A DNA stretch of 64,000 nt, from positions 159,161 to 223,160 of the forward strand of contig NZ_ACJM01000004.1 in NCBI RefSeq assembly GCF_000174415.1. The letters are read 5' to 3'. This DNA comes from Dethiobacter alkaliphilus AHT 1. GTDB lineage: Bacteria; Bacillota; Dethiobacteria; Dethiobacterales; Dethiobacteraceae. Shown one piece after another: positions 1-7,658 of the stretch. The notes beneath the pieces are model-generated. The model worked only from the letters and a program-made list of their open reading frames with translations. It did not search any database and was not told the DNA's origin. Both the position numbers and the translations under genes were made by a program. Within the stretch, counting starts at the first letter, position 1, and every line of letters begins with the position of its first letter.

Positions 1-241
1 GAATGATGGCGCCATCCAGCTTTGCCAACTCATAAAGCCGGGCCGGGGTAAGCTCCACGTCCAGCCTGAACCCGCCCTCCATCATCGCTTCGATACGTGG
101 GCTCCATCCCATCACAATCAGAGCACCGGTTCTTGCCCCCAGAATATTCTCCAGAGCTTCCCGAACAGGCGTCCCCGGAGACAGCCGCCGCAGGGTTTTT
201 TTTAGAACTCGGTTTTCTTCCTTTTTTTTGGCCATCGCCAT
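1..241 (-). CDS. disA: DNA integrity scanning protein DisA, N-terminal part (cut by window edge)
   Basis: Only the first 80 codons are in the window. Translated from the minus strand they give an N-terminus with a lysine-rich start, then SPGTPVREALENILGARTG and a segment reading GALIVMG...GGFRLDVELTPARLYELAKLDGAI, which is the start of the diadenylate cyclase (DAC) domain of DisA. DisA makes c-di-AMP and is known to respond to DNA branch structures. The gene follows radA after a 14-base gap, the classic radA-disA order. A run of six G residues upstream fits either the ATG at 241 or the in-frame ATG at 235. The catalytic DGA motif lies at the very edge; the rest is outside the window. Confidence 0.9.
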   Translation of the reverse strand, partial: MAMAKKKEENRVLKKTLRRLSPGTPVREALENILGARTGALIVMGWSPRIEAMMEGGFRLDVELTPARLYELAKLDGAII

Positions 242-255
242 CCCCCCAGTCCATT

Positions 256-1608
256 TTAAACTGCAGAGCAAGCCTGATCCAGTGTGGATACAGAAACAAG
301 TTCCATGCCGGCACCATCACGCAATCCCGACACATTATATTTGGGCACCACCGCCCGCTTAAAGCCCAACCGGGCACCTTCATGCAGCCTTTGTTCCAAA
401 TGGGGAACACCGCGCACTTCACCTGCCAGGCCAACTTCACCGACAAACAGAGTATCTGCGGCAACGGGCCGGTCGCGAAATGAACTGAGCAAGCTGGCCG
501 CCACCGCCAAGTCCACTGCCGGCTCCAAAAGGCGTACACCTCCGGCAGCATTGACAAAGACATCGTAGTCCAGAATCTGCAAACCAATATGTCGCTCCAG
601 CACCGCCAGTATCAGGGAAACCCGGTTTAAATCCACTCCTGTGGCCATGCGCCGGGAATTGCCGCCGTAGCGGCTTGGCGTCACCAGAGCCTGTATTTCT
701 ACCAGAAGCGGGCGGGTCCCCTCCATGGAGGCAGTCACCACCGAACCGGGCGCATTGGCCGGGCGCTGTGAAAGAAGCCATTCCGAAGGATTGGCCACCT
801 CTTTTAAGCCGGAGGTTTCCATGGTAAACAGACCTATCTCGTGGGTGGATCCAAAGCGATTTTTAACCGCCCTTAGAATGCGGTAAAGATGCTGCCGGTC
901 TCCTTCAAAGTACAGGACGCAGTCCACCATATGCTCTAAAAGCCTGGGTCCGGCAATCTGCCCTTCCTTTGTTACATGACCGATAATCATCACCGCAATG
1001 TTTTCATTTTTTGCCAGCCGCATCCAGGTGGCGGTTGCCTCCTTAAGCTGGCTCACACTGCCGGCAGCAGAGGTGAGTTCCGGCCTGTAGACCGTCTGTA
1101 TGGAATCCACAATGACCACGTCGGGACGGATGGCAAGCACCTGCTCCTCAATGGCCGTCATGTCTGTTTCCGCCAGAATAAGAATATCACTGTTTACCCC
1201 CAGGCGTCTGGCGCGCATTTGCAGCTGTGCCGGAGACTCTTCGCCGGCCACATACAGAACCTTCTTTCCTGCCGTCCCCAACCCGCGGGCGGCCTGCAAT
1301 ACCAAAGTGGACTTACCGATACCGGGGTCCCCGCCGATCAATACCAGGGAACCGGGCACCATCCCTCCGCCCAAAACGCGGTCCAGTTCAATACTGCCGG
1401 TGGATATCCGTGCCGATTCCGCCATATCACTTACACTGCTCAGGGACTGCGCTTTGGCCTGCGTTCCCTTGCGGGTAGAGCCTTTAGCCTGTGAGCGTAA
1501 TTCCTCAGCCATTTGATTCCATTCTCCGCACCCGGGACACTTTCCCAGCCATTTGGGAGATTCATACCCGCATTGTGTACAAAAAAACACCGTTTTTCCC
1601 CTTGACAA
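256..1608 (-). CDS. radA: DNA repair protein RadA (Sms)
   Basis: RadA is a RecA-related DnaB-like ATPase that drives branch migration and repair during recombination. The 450-residue protein has the expected parts: a four-Cys zinc finger (Cys10, Cys13, Cys24, Cys27), a Walker A motif GGDPGIGKST at about 92-101, the RadA-specific KNRFGS motif near residue 250, and a C-terminal Lon-protease-like domain. Length is normal for the family. The start is a TTG at 1608, preceded by a GTGAGG ribosome site; no ATG gives the zinc finger intact. The gene is followed by disA. In most Firmicutes radA directly follows clpC; here clpC is 52 kb away (54039), so this gene pair has been separated from its usual operon. 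Confidence 0.96.
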   Translation of the reverse strand: MSRGKTVFFCTQCGYESPKWLGKCPGCGEWNQMAEELRSQAKGSTRKGTQAKAQSLSSVSDMAESARISTGSIELDRVLGGGMVPGSLVLIGGDPGIGKSTLVLQAARGLGTAGKKVLYVAGEESPAQLQMRARRLGVNSDILILAETDMTAIEEQVLAIRPDVVIVDSIQTVYRPELTSAAGSVSQLKEATATWMRLAKNENIAVMIIGHVTKEGQIAGPRLLEHMVDCVLYFEGDRQHLYRILRAVKNRFGSTHEIGLFTMETSGLKEVANPSEWLLSQRPANAPGSVVTASMEGTRPLLVEIQALVTPSRYGGNSRRMATGVDLNRVSLILAVLERHIGLQILDYDVFVNAAGGVRLLEPAVDLAVAASLLSSFRDRPVAADTLFVGEVGLAGEVRGVPHLEQRLHEGARLGFKRAVVPKYNVSGLRDGAGMELVSVSTLDQACSAV

Positions 1609-1722
1609 GACGCCTCACCCCGATACCTTTCTCTGTTTAGAGTATTTGATTTATGGCACCACGTCAAGGGTTACAGACAAAGTATAACATTTGAACCAAC
1701 TAAATACCTGTATTTTCGCTTA

Positions 1723-1816
1723 AGAAAGGTACGCTTATTCAATTCCTTCAACAGCTTTTCAATACTGGTTACCTTAGCTACTTCGCAAACGGCGAAGCGT
1801 TATAATTTCCAGTATA
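1723..1816 (-). repeat. Structured intergenic repeat, copy 1
   Basis: The core at 1761-1816 forms an outer stem ATACTGG/CCAGTAT and an inner stem CTTCGC/GCGAAG with loop AAACG. It shares the interior words TTACCTTAGC and GCGAAGCGTTATAAT with copies at 39275-39333 and 53926-53980. A second shared word, AGAAAGG-NN-CGCT, lies at 1723-1735. All three copies have the same orientation and each starts within a few bases of an intrinsic terminator. Compared with copies 2 and 3, the sixth pair of the outer stem is swapped (G-C here, C-G there), so base pairing is kept although the sequence differs. Function unknown. Confidence 0.8.
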
Positions 1817-1819
1817 AAA

Positions 1820-1860
1820 CAAAACACCTCTTGCTTAGTGTTCCCGCAAAAGGTGTTTTT
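1820..1860 (-). terminator. Intrinsic terminator after the third permease gene
   Basis: On the minus strand an ACACCTTTTGC...GCAAGAGGTGT stem is followed by TTTTGTTTTAT. It lies just after the stop codon at 1867 and directly before repeat copy 1. Confidence 0.75.
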
Positions 1861-1866
1861 TACTTT

Positions 1867-3063
1867 TTAAAAAAAGCGTAGTGCTTCAGCCGGATCCAAC
1901 CGGGCCGCTTTCACCGCCGGATACAGACTTGATACTGCCGCCAGCGCCGCCGACAGCAGCACAGACATGGCCAGTGTCTGGGAGTTCCAGTCTATTGTGA
2001 CCTGCATTCCCGCCAAAAAGGGACCAAACAGGCGGGCCAGGGCCAAACCGGCTATATACCCCACCGCACCGGCCAGAAAGCTGATGAGAACCGCCTCCAG
2101 CACCACAATGGCTGCCACGTGAGAGCTGCGAAACCCGATGGCCCGGAAAATCCCGATTTCCCTGGTACGGTCATTAACGGAAGTCAGGGTGGTAACAAGC
2201 ACGGTCAACACCGTAACAAAAAGAATCACACTGCTTAGTATCAGTCCGAAAGAATAAAAGCGGTCGATGGTCTCTTCCCTAATCAACGCCGCCTGCCGCA
2301 GCGCTGTAACCCGGGCATTGGGCAGGACATCGGAGAGCTGAGCCACCGCTTCCTCCACCGGACAGAAATTGCAGTAGGCGGCAATTTCAATCATGGATAA
2401 CTGCCCGGGCCGGCCCAATAGACGCTGGGCAGTGGGTAATGCGGTAAAAATCAGACCGTCCTCCTGTCCACCGGTCTGGTTAAACACACCGTAAACCATA
2501 AACTGTTTATCATTTAGCAAAATAGTATCCCCGGCACTCTTTTCCAAAGCCCGGGCTGTGGCGGACCCCAGCAAAACTCCGTCTTCGGGAAGCTCCCAAA
2601 AAGCCAAATCCGGGACCGGTTCTTCCGGCGCACCGGCATACTCTGCCAGGGAAAACCAAGGCTTAAGGGTCGCTTCCTGACTGATATCACCACCCACCAG
2701 CAGTGCCGGCTTGTCGCCTGCTTCCACCGCACCCACCAACTTGGGCTGAATAATATTAATGCTTTTACGTTCCGGAATGGTGTCGATTTTGGGCAAATCG
2801 TCTTCAGTGAGACTTTCTGTATTGTAGGACACATCCACCGTATGTACGCCGCCGTAGGTGAGCTGGGTCCCTTCCGCCTGAGGCAGGATGACAATATTAG
2901 CACCAAACTCGTCCAGCCTGTCCCCTAACTCCAGCCGCATAGCCTCCACTATGCTCAAAAGAGCAACCACCGAGGCTACTCCGATAATGAGGCCCAAAGC
3001 CACAAGTAACGCTTTTACTTTCCGCCTTTTCAGGTTGCTAAAGGCAATGGTGTATAAATCCAT
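1867..3063 (-). CDS. FtsX/MacB-type ABC transporter permease (third, CxxC type)
   Basis: A 398-residue permease of the MacB/FtsX group: an N-terminal membrane segment at about 18-38 after a basic LKRRK motif, a large extracytoplasmic domain (about 45-265), and three C-terminal membrane segments with the family signature NDRTREIGIFRAIGFR. The external domain carries a YCNFCP motif (Cys231, Cys234) also found in the permease at 5175-6374 but not in the one at 3162-4421. It is the last gene of the transporter operon, separated from the previous gene by a 98-base gap that contains a terminator hairpin, so it may be expressed at a lower level. The substrate is not shown by the sequence; the DUF2318 neighbour points to a metal or iron role. 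Confidence 0.88.
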   Translation of the reverse strand: MDLYTIAFSNLKRRKVKALLVALGLIIGVASVVALLSIVEAMRLELGDRLDEFGANIVILPQAEGTQLTYGGVHTVDVSYNTESLTEDDLPKIDTIPERKSINIIQPKLVGAVEAGDKPALLVGGDISQEATLKPWFSLAEYAGAPEEPVPDLAFWELPEDGVLLGSATARALEKSAGDTILLNDKQFMVYGVFNQTGGQEDGLIFTALPTAQRLLGRPGQLSMIEIAAYCNFCPVEEAVAQLSDVLPNARVTALRQAALIREETIDRFYSFGLILSSVILFVTVLTVLVTTLTSVNDRTREIGIFRAIGFRSSHVAAIVVLEAVLISFLAGAVGYIAGLALARLFGPFLAGMQVTIDWNSQTLAMSVLLSAALAAVSSLYPAVKAARLDPAEALRFF

Positions 3064-3125
3064 ATCTGCTGCCTCCGGATGTGAATAACTTCACTTCATT
3101 GTAGCATGGCAGCTAATAAAAGAAA

Positions 3126-3149
3126 ACACCTTCTGTTGCCAGAAGGTGT
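3126..3149 (-). terminator. Hairpin terminator within the transporter operon
   Basis: Stem ACACCTTCTG/CAGAAGGTGT with a 4-base loop; on the minus strand it is followed by TTTCTTTTATT. It lies 12 bases past the stop of the second permease and would partly separate the third permease gene from the operon. Confidence 0.75.
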
Positions 3150-3161
3150 AAATCTATTTCA

Positions 3162-4421
3162 CTAAATGAAACGCAGTGCTTCCACCGGGTCAAGCTGAGA
3201 GGCCTGACGGGCTGGGTAGATACTGGCCAAAAGGCCGATTACCACTGCCAGGAATATGGCCAAGAGAAACATATCCAAGCGCCAGGGAACCTGAATGTCC
3301 ATGTTGGCCAGCAGAGGGCCGGCGTAGCGTGCCACCGACATACCGGCCAGATAGCCCAGGATTCCTCCCACCACACTGATGAGGACCCCTTCCAGCAGAA
3401 TAATTTTTGTTACATGGGACTTGCGGAAACCTATGGCGCGAAACACTCCGATTTCCCTGGTCCGCTCCCGTACTGCACCGGACATGGTCAGAGCCACTAC
3501 CAACAGGCCCACCAATAGAATCAACACCGATACGGACATGCCAAAACGTACCAGGCGCGTTAACATTTCATCCCGCCGCAGCGCTTCCTGCCGCAGGCTG
3601 GTAATCTCTGCGTGGGGCAGGGCGTCATTTAGCTGAGATAAAAGCGCCTCTTCCGAACCCAGCGTATAATCGGCGGCCATTTCAATCAGTGTCACTTCAC
3701 CGGGGCGCTCAAGCAGTGACTGAGCCGCACTGATGTTCATAAAAATCTGTTCATCTTCGGCGGAACCGCTGTCCTCCAACACGGCAAACACCTGAAAATC
3801 TGTGCCGGAGAGGGTCAGATAATCACCTTCCATCACTCCCAGGTTTGCTGCCAGGGTGGAGCCAAGCATAAGTTCGCTGTCGCTGAGAACCAGTCTGTCC
3901 AGATCTTCCCGGGCCAGATCCAGCCGCTCAAACTCCATCACTTCACCGTCTTCACCCACCATTACCTCGGTGGCATCTTCCATCATTTCATCTTCACTGC
4001 GCAGGCGCAACCATGGTTTTACCATAAATTCCTGCTGCAAAACGGCGCCCACCACAATGAGGTTCTGTTCAGCTTCTGTGGTAGCTACTCCTAACAATTT
4101 TGGCGCAACAGCCCGGAGCATATCCCGGGAAGACACGCCGTCGATGGCTTCCACATCCTCAAGAGTCAATACCTCCACATCAAACATGGCTGCCGGCAGG
4201 GTTATACCGCCATAGGAGAAAGTGAGTTCTCCCGCATCGGGGGTAATAACCACATTGGCCCCAAATTCTGATACCTGCCGTGTCATTTCCACCTGCATGG
4301 TTTCCACCACGCTGTAAACAGATACCATGGTGGCAATGCCGATCACCAGGCCCAGCAGCACAAACACCATTTTAGCCTTGCGGCGGCGGAGGTTATTTAT
4401 AGCAATATGGTAAAGCTGCAT
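3162..4421 (-). CDS. FtsX/MacB-type ABC transporter permease (second, no CxxC)
   Basis: A 419-residue relative of the flanking permeases. It has the basic LRRRKAK start, an N-terminal membrane segment (about 18-40), a long acidic external domain, and three C-terminal membrane segments with RERTREIGVFRAIGFRKSH. It lacks the CxxC pair: the matching position reads AADYTLGSEEAL. It also has an extra acidic insertion (about residues 145-180, rich in Glu, Asp and Met) absent from its paralogues. It follows the ATPase gene after 12 bases, so it probably forms a heteromeric permease with one or both paralogues, powered by that ATPase. Confidence 0.88.
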   Translation of the reverse strand: MQLYHIAINNLRRRKAKMVFVLLGLVIGIATMVSVYSVVETMQVEMTRQVSEFGANVVITPDAGELTFSYGGITLPAAMFDVEVLTLEDVEAIDGVSSRDMLRAVAPKLLGVATTEAEQNLIVVGAVLQQEFMVKPWLRLRSEDEMMEDATEVMVGEDGEVMEFERLDLAREDLDRLVLSDSELMLGSTLAANLGVMEGDYLTLSGTDFQVFAVLEDSGSAEDEQIFMNISAAQSLLERPGEVTLIEMAADYTLGSEEALLSQLNDALPHAEITSLRQEALRRDEMLTRLVRFGMSVSVLILLVGLLVVALTMSGAVRERTREIGVFRAIGFRKSHVTKIILLEGVLISVVGGILGYLAGMSVARYAGPLLANMDIQVPWRLDMFLLAIFLAVVIGLLASIYPARQASQLDPVEALRFI

Positions 4422-4433
4422 ATTATCCCTCCA

Positions 4434-5150
4434 TTACCCTTTGTGGCCGGAAACCAGCTGCAAAATCTCCGCTTTATCGGTGCAGATCTCTCCGTCCTTC
4501 ATCAGGATCGTACGTCCCATATATTTGGTGTTGTCCGGATTATGGGTCACCATCAGTACAGTGAGCCCGTCGTCGTTTAGTTTTTGAAACAAAGCCATGA
4601 TTTCATCACCGGTTTTGGTATCCAGGCTTCCTGTGGGCTCGTCGGCTAATACCACCGGCGGCTCATTGACGATGGCCCGGGCAATGGCCACCCGCTCCTG
4701 CTCACCGCCGGACATCTGGTTGGGCAAGCGGTTCATTTTACCGGCCAGGCCCACCCGGCAAAGAACGTTTTCTGCCATTTCCCGTTTAACTTTGTTGGGA
4801 TGACTGGTTGTGGTAAGGGGCAGCATTACGTTCTCTGCAGCGGTCAGATAGGGAATCAACTGAAACTGCTGAAACACAAAGCCCAGATACTCGCGGCGGA
4901 AATCAGCCCGTTTTTCCGATGAAAGCTGATATAAATCAATGCCGTCAATCTCCATGGTTCCCGTTGTGGGCGGGTTCAGCCCACCCAAAATAGAGAGCAG
5001 CGTACTTTTACCTGAGCCGGAGTGGCCCATTACCGCCACCGATTCCCCACTGAAGATATCCAACGTCACACCGCGCAGTGCGTGCACTTCATCGCCCATT
5101 GATTTATAGGTTTTAGTCAAATCTTTCATGGAAATCATGATATCACTCAT
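4434..5150 (-). CDS. ABC transporter ATP-binding protein (LolD/MacB type)
   Basis: A 238-residue nucleotide-binding subunit. Visible motifs are Walker [10 protein letters not shown] (about 42-50), the Q-loop [18 protein letters not shown], the signature [14 protein letters not shown], Walker [13 protein letters not shown] and the switch His in VMVTHNP. This is the LolD/MacB/FtsE class, which partners FtsX-like permeases and usually acts as a mechanotransmitter on the outer face of the membrane, not as a channel. The gene sits between two such permease genes with 12- and 24-base gaps. It is the only ATPase in the operon, so it should serve all three permeases. Confidence 0.93.
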   Translation of the reverse strand: MSDIMISMKDLTKTYKSMGDEVHALRGVTLDIFSGESVAVMGHSGSGKSTLLSILGGLNPPTTGTMEIDGIDLYQLSSEKRADFRREYLGFVFQQFQLIPYLTAAENVMLPLTTTSHPNKVKREMAENVLCRVGLAGKMNRLPNQMSGGEQERVAIARAIVNEPPVVLADEPTGSLDTKTGDEIMALFQKLNDDGLTVLMVTHNPDNTKYMGRTILMKDGEICTDKAEILQLVSGHKG

Positions 5151-5174
5151 GTCAATTCCTCCTCATTGGTTCAG

Positions 5175-6374
5175 CTAGATAAAGCGCAGCGCTTCTGCCG
5201 GATCCAGCTTGGCAGCCTTAAGCGCAGGGTAGGTGCTGGCCAAAAGGGCCAATACAGCCGATAAAAGAATAGCCGGCAGAATCAAATCATAACGAAGTGG
5301 GACACTGCCCTGGATTTGCGCCAAAAACGGTCCGGCCACACTGGCGGCGGCGCTGCCTAATAAATAGCCGGCCAACCCGCCCAAAATGCTTACCATTCCC
5401 GCTTCCAGATAAACAATTTCCATCACATGAGCCCGCCTGAAGCCAATGGCTCTGAAAATACCGATTTCCCGTGTCCTTTCATTAACCGAAGACAGCATGG
5501 TTGTCAGTACCACTAGTGCGGCAATTAACAAAACCACACCGGAAAGAGCATAACCAAAGGCAGTAAACTGATCAATGGTCTGATAACGGAACTGGGCCGC
5601 CTGCCGCAGTGCGATTACGTTGGCGTTGGGCAATGCGTCGGAAAGACCGATTACAACCTCTTCAATGGGGCAGAAGTTACAATAGGCGGAAACTTCTATC
5701 ATAGTCAGTTCGCCGGGTCGTCCCAATAATCCTTGCACCACAGGCAAATTGGCGTAAATCAAGCCGTCTTCCTCCGTGCCCATAGGGGCAAGAACCCCAA
5801 AAACAGTGAATGTCTCTTCATTGATCTCCAGTCTGTCACCGGCATTCTTGTCCAGAACCCTGGCGGCGGAAGAGCCCAGAATAATTCCATCTTCCGGCAC
5901 ATCCAACAGAGCCAGCTCTCCTACGCTCTCTCCCCGGCCCACACCATCCTGGGACTGCAGGGAGAACCAGGGTTTTTGGGTAAATTCCCTCTTGGTATCC
6001 ACACCTACAATCAAACCGTTTTGTCCTTCAGCCTGGACAGCACCCACCAGTTTGGGAGATACAATATTCACATAGTCTACCACCGAAGATTCATATATCT
6101 TAGGGATATCATCTTCGGTAAGAGTTTCCATATCAAAAGTCACACCGGAAACCATGGTGCCGCCATAATCCAGCTCCACCCCTTCAGAGCGAGGCATAAT
6201 TACTGCATTGGCACCAAACTCATCAATGCGGTCGCCAAGCTCCAGTCGCATGGCTTCCACTATGCTGAGCATGGCCACCACCGTGGCCACACCCACCACC
6301 AGTCCCAACATCAGAAATAGCATTTTCATCTTGCGGCGCTTCAAATTGTTGACGGCAATTTGAAAAATATTCAT
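5175..6374 (-). CDS. FtsX/MacB-type ABC transporter permease (first, CxxC type)
   Basis: A 399-residue permease very similar to that at 1867-3063: LKRRKMK start, membrane segment at about 18-38, external domain with IVEAMRLELGDR and DEFGAN, and three C-terminal membrane segments with NERTREIGIFRAIGFRRAH. It carries YCNFCP at Cys232/Cys235 in the external domain, a possible metal- or thiol-active site. It follows the Gly-rich membrane protein gene after 21 bases. Close similarity to the third permease suggests duplication within the operon. Confidence 0.88.
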   Translation of the reverse strand: MNIFQIAVNNLKRRKMKMLFLMLGLVVGVATVVAMLSIVEAMRLELGDRIDEFGANAVIMPRSEGVELDYGGTMVSGVTFDMETLTEDDIPKIYESSVVDYVNIVSPKLVGAVQAEGQNGLIVGVDTKREFTQKPWFSLQSQDGVGRGESVGELALLDVPEDGIILGSSAARVLDKNAGDRLEINEETFTVFGVLAPMGTEEDGLIYANLPVVQGLLGRPGELTMIEVSAYCNFCPIEEVVIGLSDALPNANVIALRQAAQFRYQTIDQFTAFGYALSGVVLLIAALVVLTTMLSSVNERTREIGIFRAIGFRRAHVMEIVYLEAGMVSILGGLAGYLLGSAAASVAGPFLAQIQGSVPLRYDLILPAILLSAVLALLASTYPALKAAKLDPAEALRFI

Positions 6375-6395
6375 ATGTTCACCCCTGTCGCTTGG

Positions 6396-6863
6396 CTACA
6401 TTAGGTATAACTGGCCACGAGAATGTCCGATTCGCATTACCTGCTGACCATCTTTATAGATAAAGATCTCCTGATGACAGCCAAATTCCTGCACATCGAC
6501 CCGGAGGCTATCCACATCCTCATCGCCTGTTTGTTCAAAGTAGAAATTAAGGCCTAGCTGCTCTAACTCAGCGGCGTTGGCCGGTGCACCACCCACAGCG
6601 GCTCCACCGCCGGCGCCGCCGCCACAGCAGCCGCCGCCACCGGCAAAACCGGCATCTCCTCCTGTGCGGGCATAGATAAAGTTATTTATACCCATCACCG
6701 CAATTATGGCAATGAGAGCCACGATGACATAATCCTTGGTGCCGCCGCCTCCCCCTCCGCCGTTGGAGGAGCGCTTGGGGGGCTTAGGCGGCCGCGTAGG
6801 CCGCTGCTCTTCTCCAAAATCCCATTCCTCTTCAGAAATAATGTCTTTTGCCACTACCTGCAC
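6396..6863 (-). CDS. Membrane-anchored Gly/Cys-rich protein of unknown function
   Basis: A 155-residue protein with no family recognised. Order of parts: an acidic N-terminus, a proline/lysine stretch RPTRPPKPPKR, a seven-Gly run at about 37-43, one membrane segment (about 46-64), a Gly-rich segment holding a Cys-Cys pair (GGGGCCGGGAGGG), and a small C-terminal domain with QEFGCHQEIFIYKDG. It lies between the DUF2318 gene (15-base gap) and the first permease, so it is probably part of the transporter. The paired Cys and Cys-His could bind metal; that is inference. The start at 6863 is followed directly by the conserved-looking acidic segment. Confidence 0.75.
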   Translation of the reverse strand: MQVVAKDIISEEEWDFGEEQRPTRPPKPPKRSSNGGGGGGGTKDYVIVALIAIIAVMGINNFIYARTGGDAGFAGGGGCCGGGAGGGAAVGGAPANAAELEQLGLNFYFEQTGDEDVDSLRVDVQEFGCHQEIFIYKDGQQVMRIGHSRGQLYLM

Positions 6864-6878
6864 CTCACTTTTTAAAAC

Positions 6879-7466
6879 TTACAGAGCGCGGATTCTCCAG
6901 TCCAGCACTTCCTGCTCATCAATAATAATCAAGCCGTCTTCAATAACCGGGTACATATCGGTGGGCGGATATTGACCGCAAGCCTGCACACCGGCAATAA
7001 ATTCATGGTCCTCAATGGTGAATGTGGTCTGGCAATTGCCGCACACAATGGTTTCACCGGCCAGGGAGTATGTGGTTCCTCTGCAGGGCTCACACATACT
7101 GCTTCCCACAAACAAACGGCCTGTGGGGGTAATATAGGCCATGATAGGCACCATCTCTCCCAGTTCGTTTTCACCTTCAAAATACACAATATTATTTTGG
7201 TTCACTTCATCAAAAGAAATTTTAATCTGGCCGTCTTCAAAGATCGGCTCCACTGTGGTCATTCCGATAAACTGTCCAATATAAGAGCGTGGTTCTGCCA
7301 CCGGTTCGCCAAAGTACTCAATGTTACGGTCGTCTCCACCACCAATAAACTGGGTGGCAATAAAAATCACTGCCGCCACTGCCACCAAAACACCGACAAT
7401 CATGGGCGTTTTGCTCTTTTGCGGCTGGGTAAACTGTTCTTTCTTGCCAACTTTTTTCTTAGACAC
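6879..7466 (-). CDS. DUF2318 domain membrane protein
   Basis: A 195-residue protein with a lysine-rich N-terminus, one membrane segment (about 21-40) and a DUF2318-type external domain. That domain carries the Cys pairs Cys125/Cys128 (MCEPC) and Cys142/Cys145 (VCGNC) plus Cys163 (QACGQYP), the pattern expected for this family. DUF2318 proteins occur with FtsX-type permeases and a LolD-like ATPase in the iron-uptake region next to Ftr1/P19 of Campylobacter, so a role in iron or other metal handling is plausible here; no ftr1 or p19 is in this window. It is the first gene of its operon. The start is GTG at 7466, with GGAGGAAG 8 bases upstream. Confidence 0.85.
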   Translation of the reverse strand: MSKKKVGKKEQFTQPQKSKTPMIVGVLVAVAAVIFIATQFIGGGDDRNIEYFGEPVAEPRSYIGQFIGMTTVEPIFEDGQIKISFDEVNQNNIVYFEGENELGEMVPIMAYITPTGRLFVGSSMCEPCRGTTYSLAGETIVCGNCQTTFTIEDHEFIAGVQACGQYPPTDMYPVIEDGLIIIDEQEVLDWRIRAL

Positions 7467-7486
7467 GTTAAGCTTCCTCCCTTGAC

Positions 7487-7505
7487 CTACTAAGGTCTGT
7501 AGTAG
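7487..7505. promoter_or_regulatory. Predicted BlaI-type operator of the transporter operon
   Basis: Inverted repeat CTACTA-N7-TAGTAG, placed just after the -10 box of the transporter promoter, near the transcription start. Read on the minus strand it matches the site at 9098-9116, upstream of the blaI-like gene, at 16 of 19 positions. BlaI/MecI proteins bind dyads containing ACTACA-type half-sites. Confidence 0.7.
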
Positions 7506-7513
7506 TTGTTTTT

Positions 7514-7542
7514 ATTATAAGGCTTGTGAAAAACAAATACAA
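7514..7542 (-). promoter_or_regulatory. Sigma-A promoter of the transporter operon
   Basis: On the minus strand TTGTAT (7537-7542), a 17-base spacer, then TATAAT (7514-7519). It lies 48 bases ahead of the GTG start at 7466, with the predicted operator between. Confidence 0.75.
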
Positions 7543-7561
7543 TGCATAAGTTTGACAGTTT

Positions 7562-7598
7562 TGTGAACAATTCCATAAGACTTATGGAAGCTTTCACA
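7562..7598. promoter_or_regulatory. 37-bp interrupted palindrome upstream of the transporter promoter
   Basis: TGTGAA (7562-7567), 3 bases, TTCCATAAG (7571-7579), one central A, CTTATGGAA (7581-7589), 3 bases, TTCACA (7593-7598). Both arm pairs are exact and centred on 7580. It lies about 20 bases upstream of the -35 box and has no T-run, so it looks more like an operator for a dimeric or tetrameric regulator than a terminator. The binding protein is unknown. Confidence 0.6.
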
Positions 7599-7616
7599 GT
7601 CAGGTAAGAAATTTGT

Positions 7617-7646
7617 AAAAACAGGAGGGGGTTCCCCCCTGTTTTT
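7617..7646 (-). terminator. Terminator of the blaI-blaR1-like operon
   Basis: Perfect GC-rich stem AACAGGAGGGGG/CCCCCCTGTT flanked by A and T runs, just past the stop codon at 7659. It separates the regulator genes from the transporter promoter. Confidence 0.85.
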
Positions 7647-7658
7647 ACGACAAAATTG

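Larger units (their letters stand above)
1609..1866. other. Gap upstream of radA with terminator and repeat copy 1
   Basis: No ORF is credible here. From the right it holds the terminator of the preceding permease gene, then copy 1 of the palindromic repeat (1761-1816) with a conserved flank at 1723-1735, then about 110 bases up to radA. No clear promoter for radA was identified by eye. Confidence 0.6.

Noticed and set aside
30..587. Minus-strand frame of 185 codons spanning the disA/radA junction
   Set aside because: It is a third-frame shadow across two well-supported genes; its last part is the disA region read in another frame and its first part overlaps radA.
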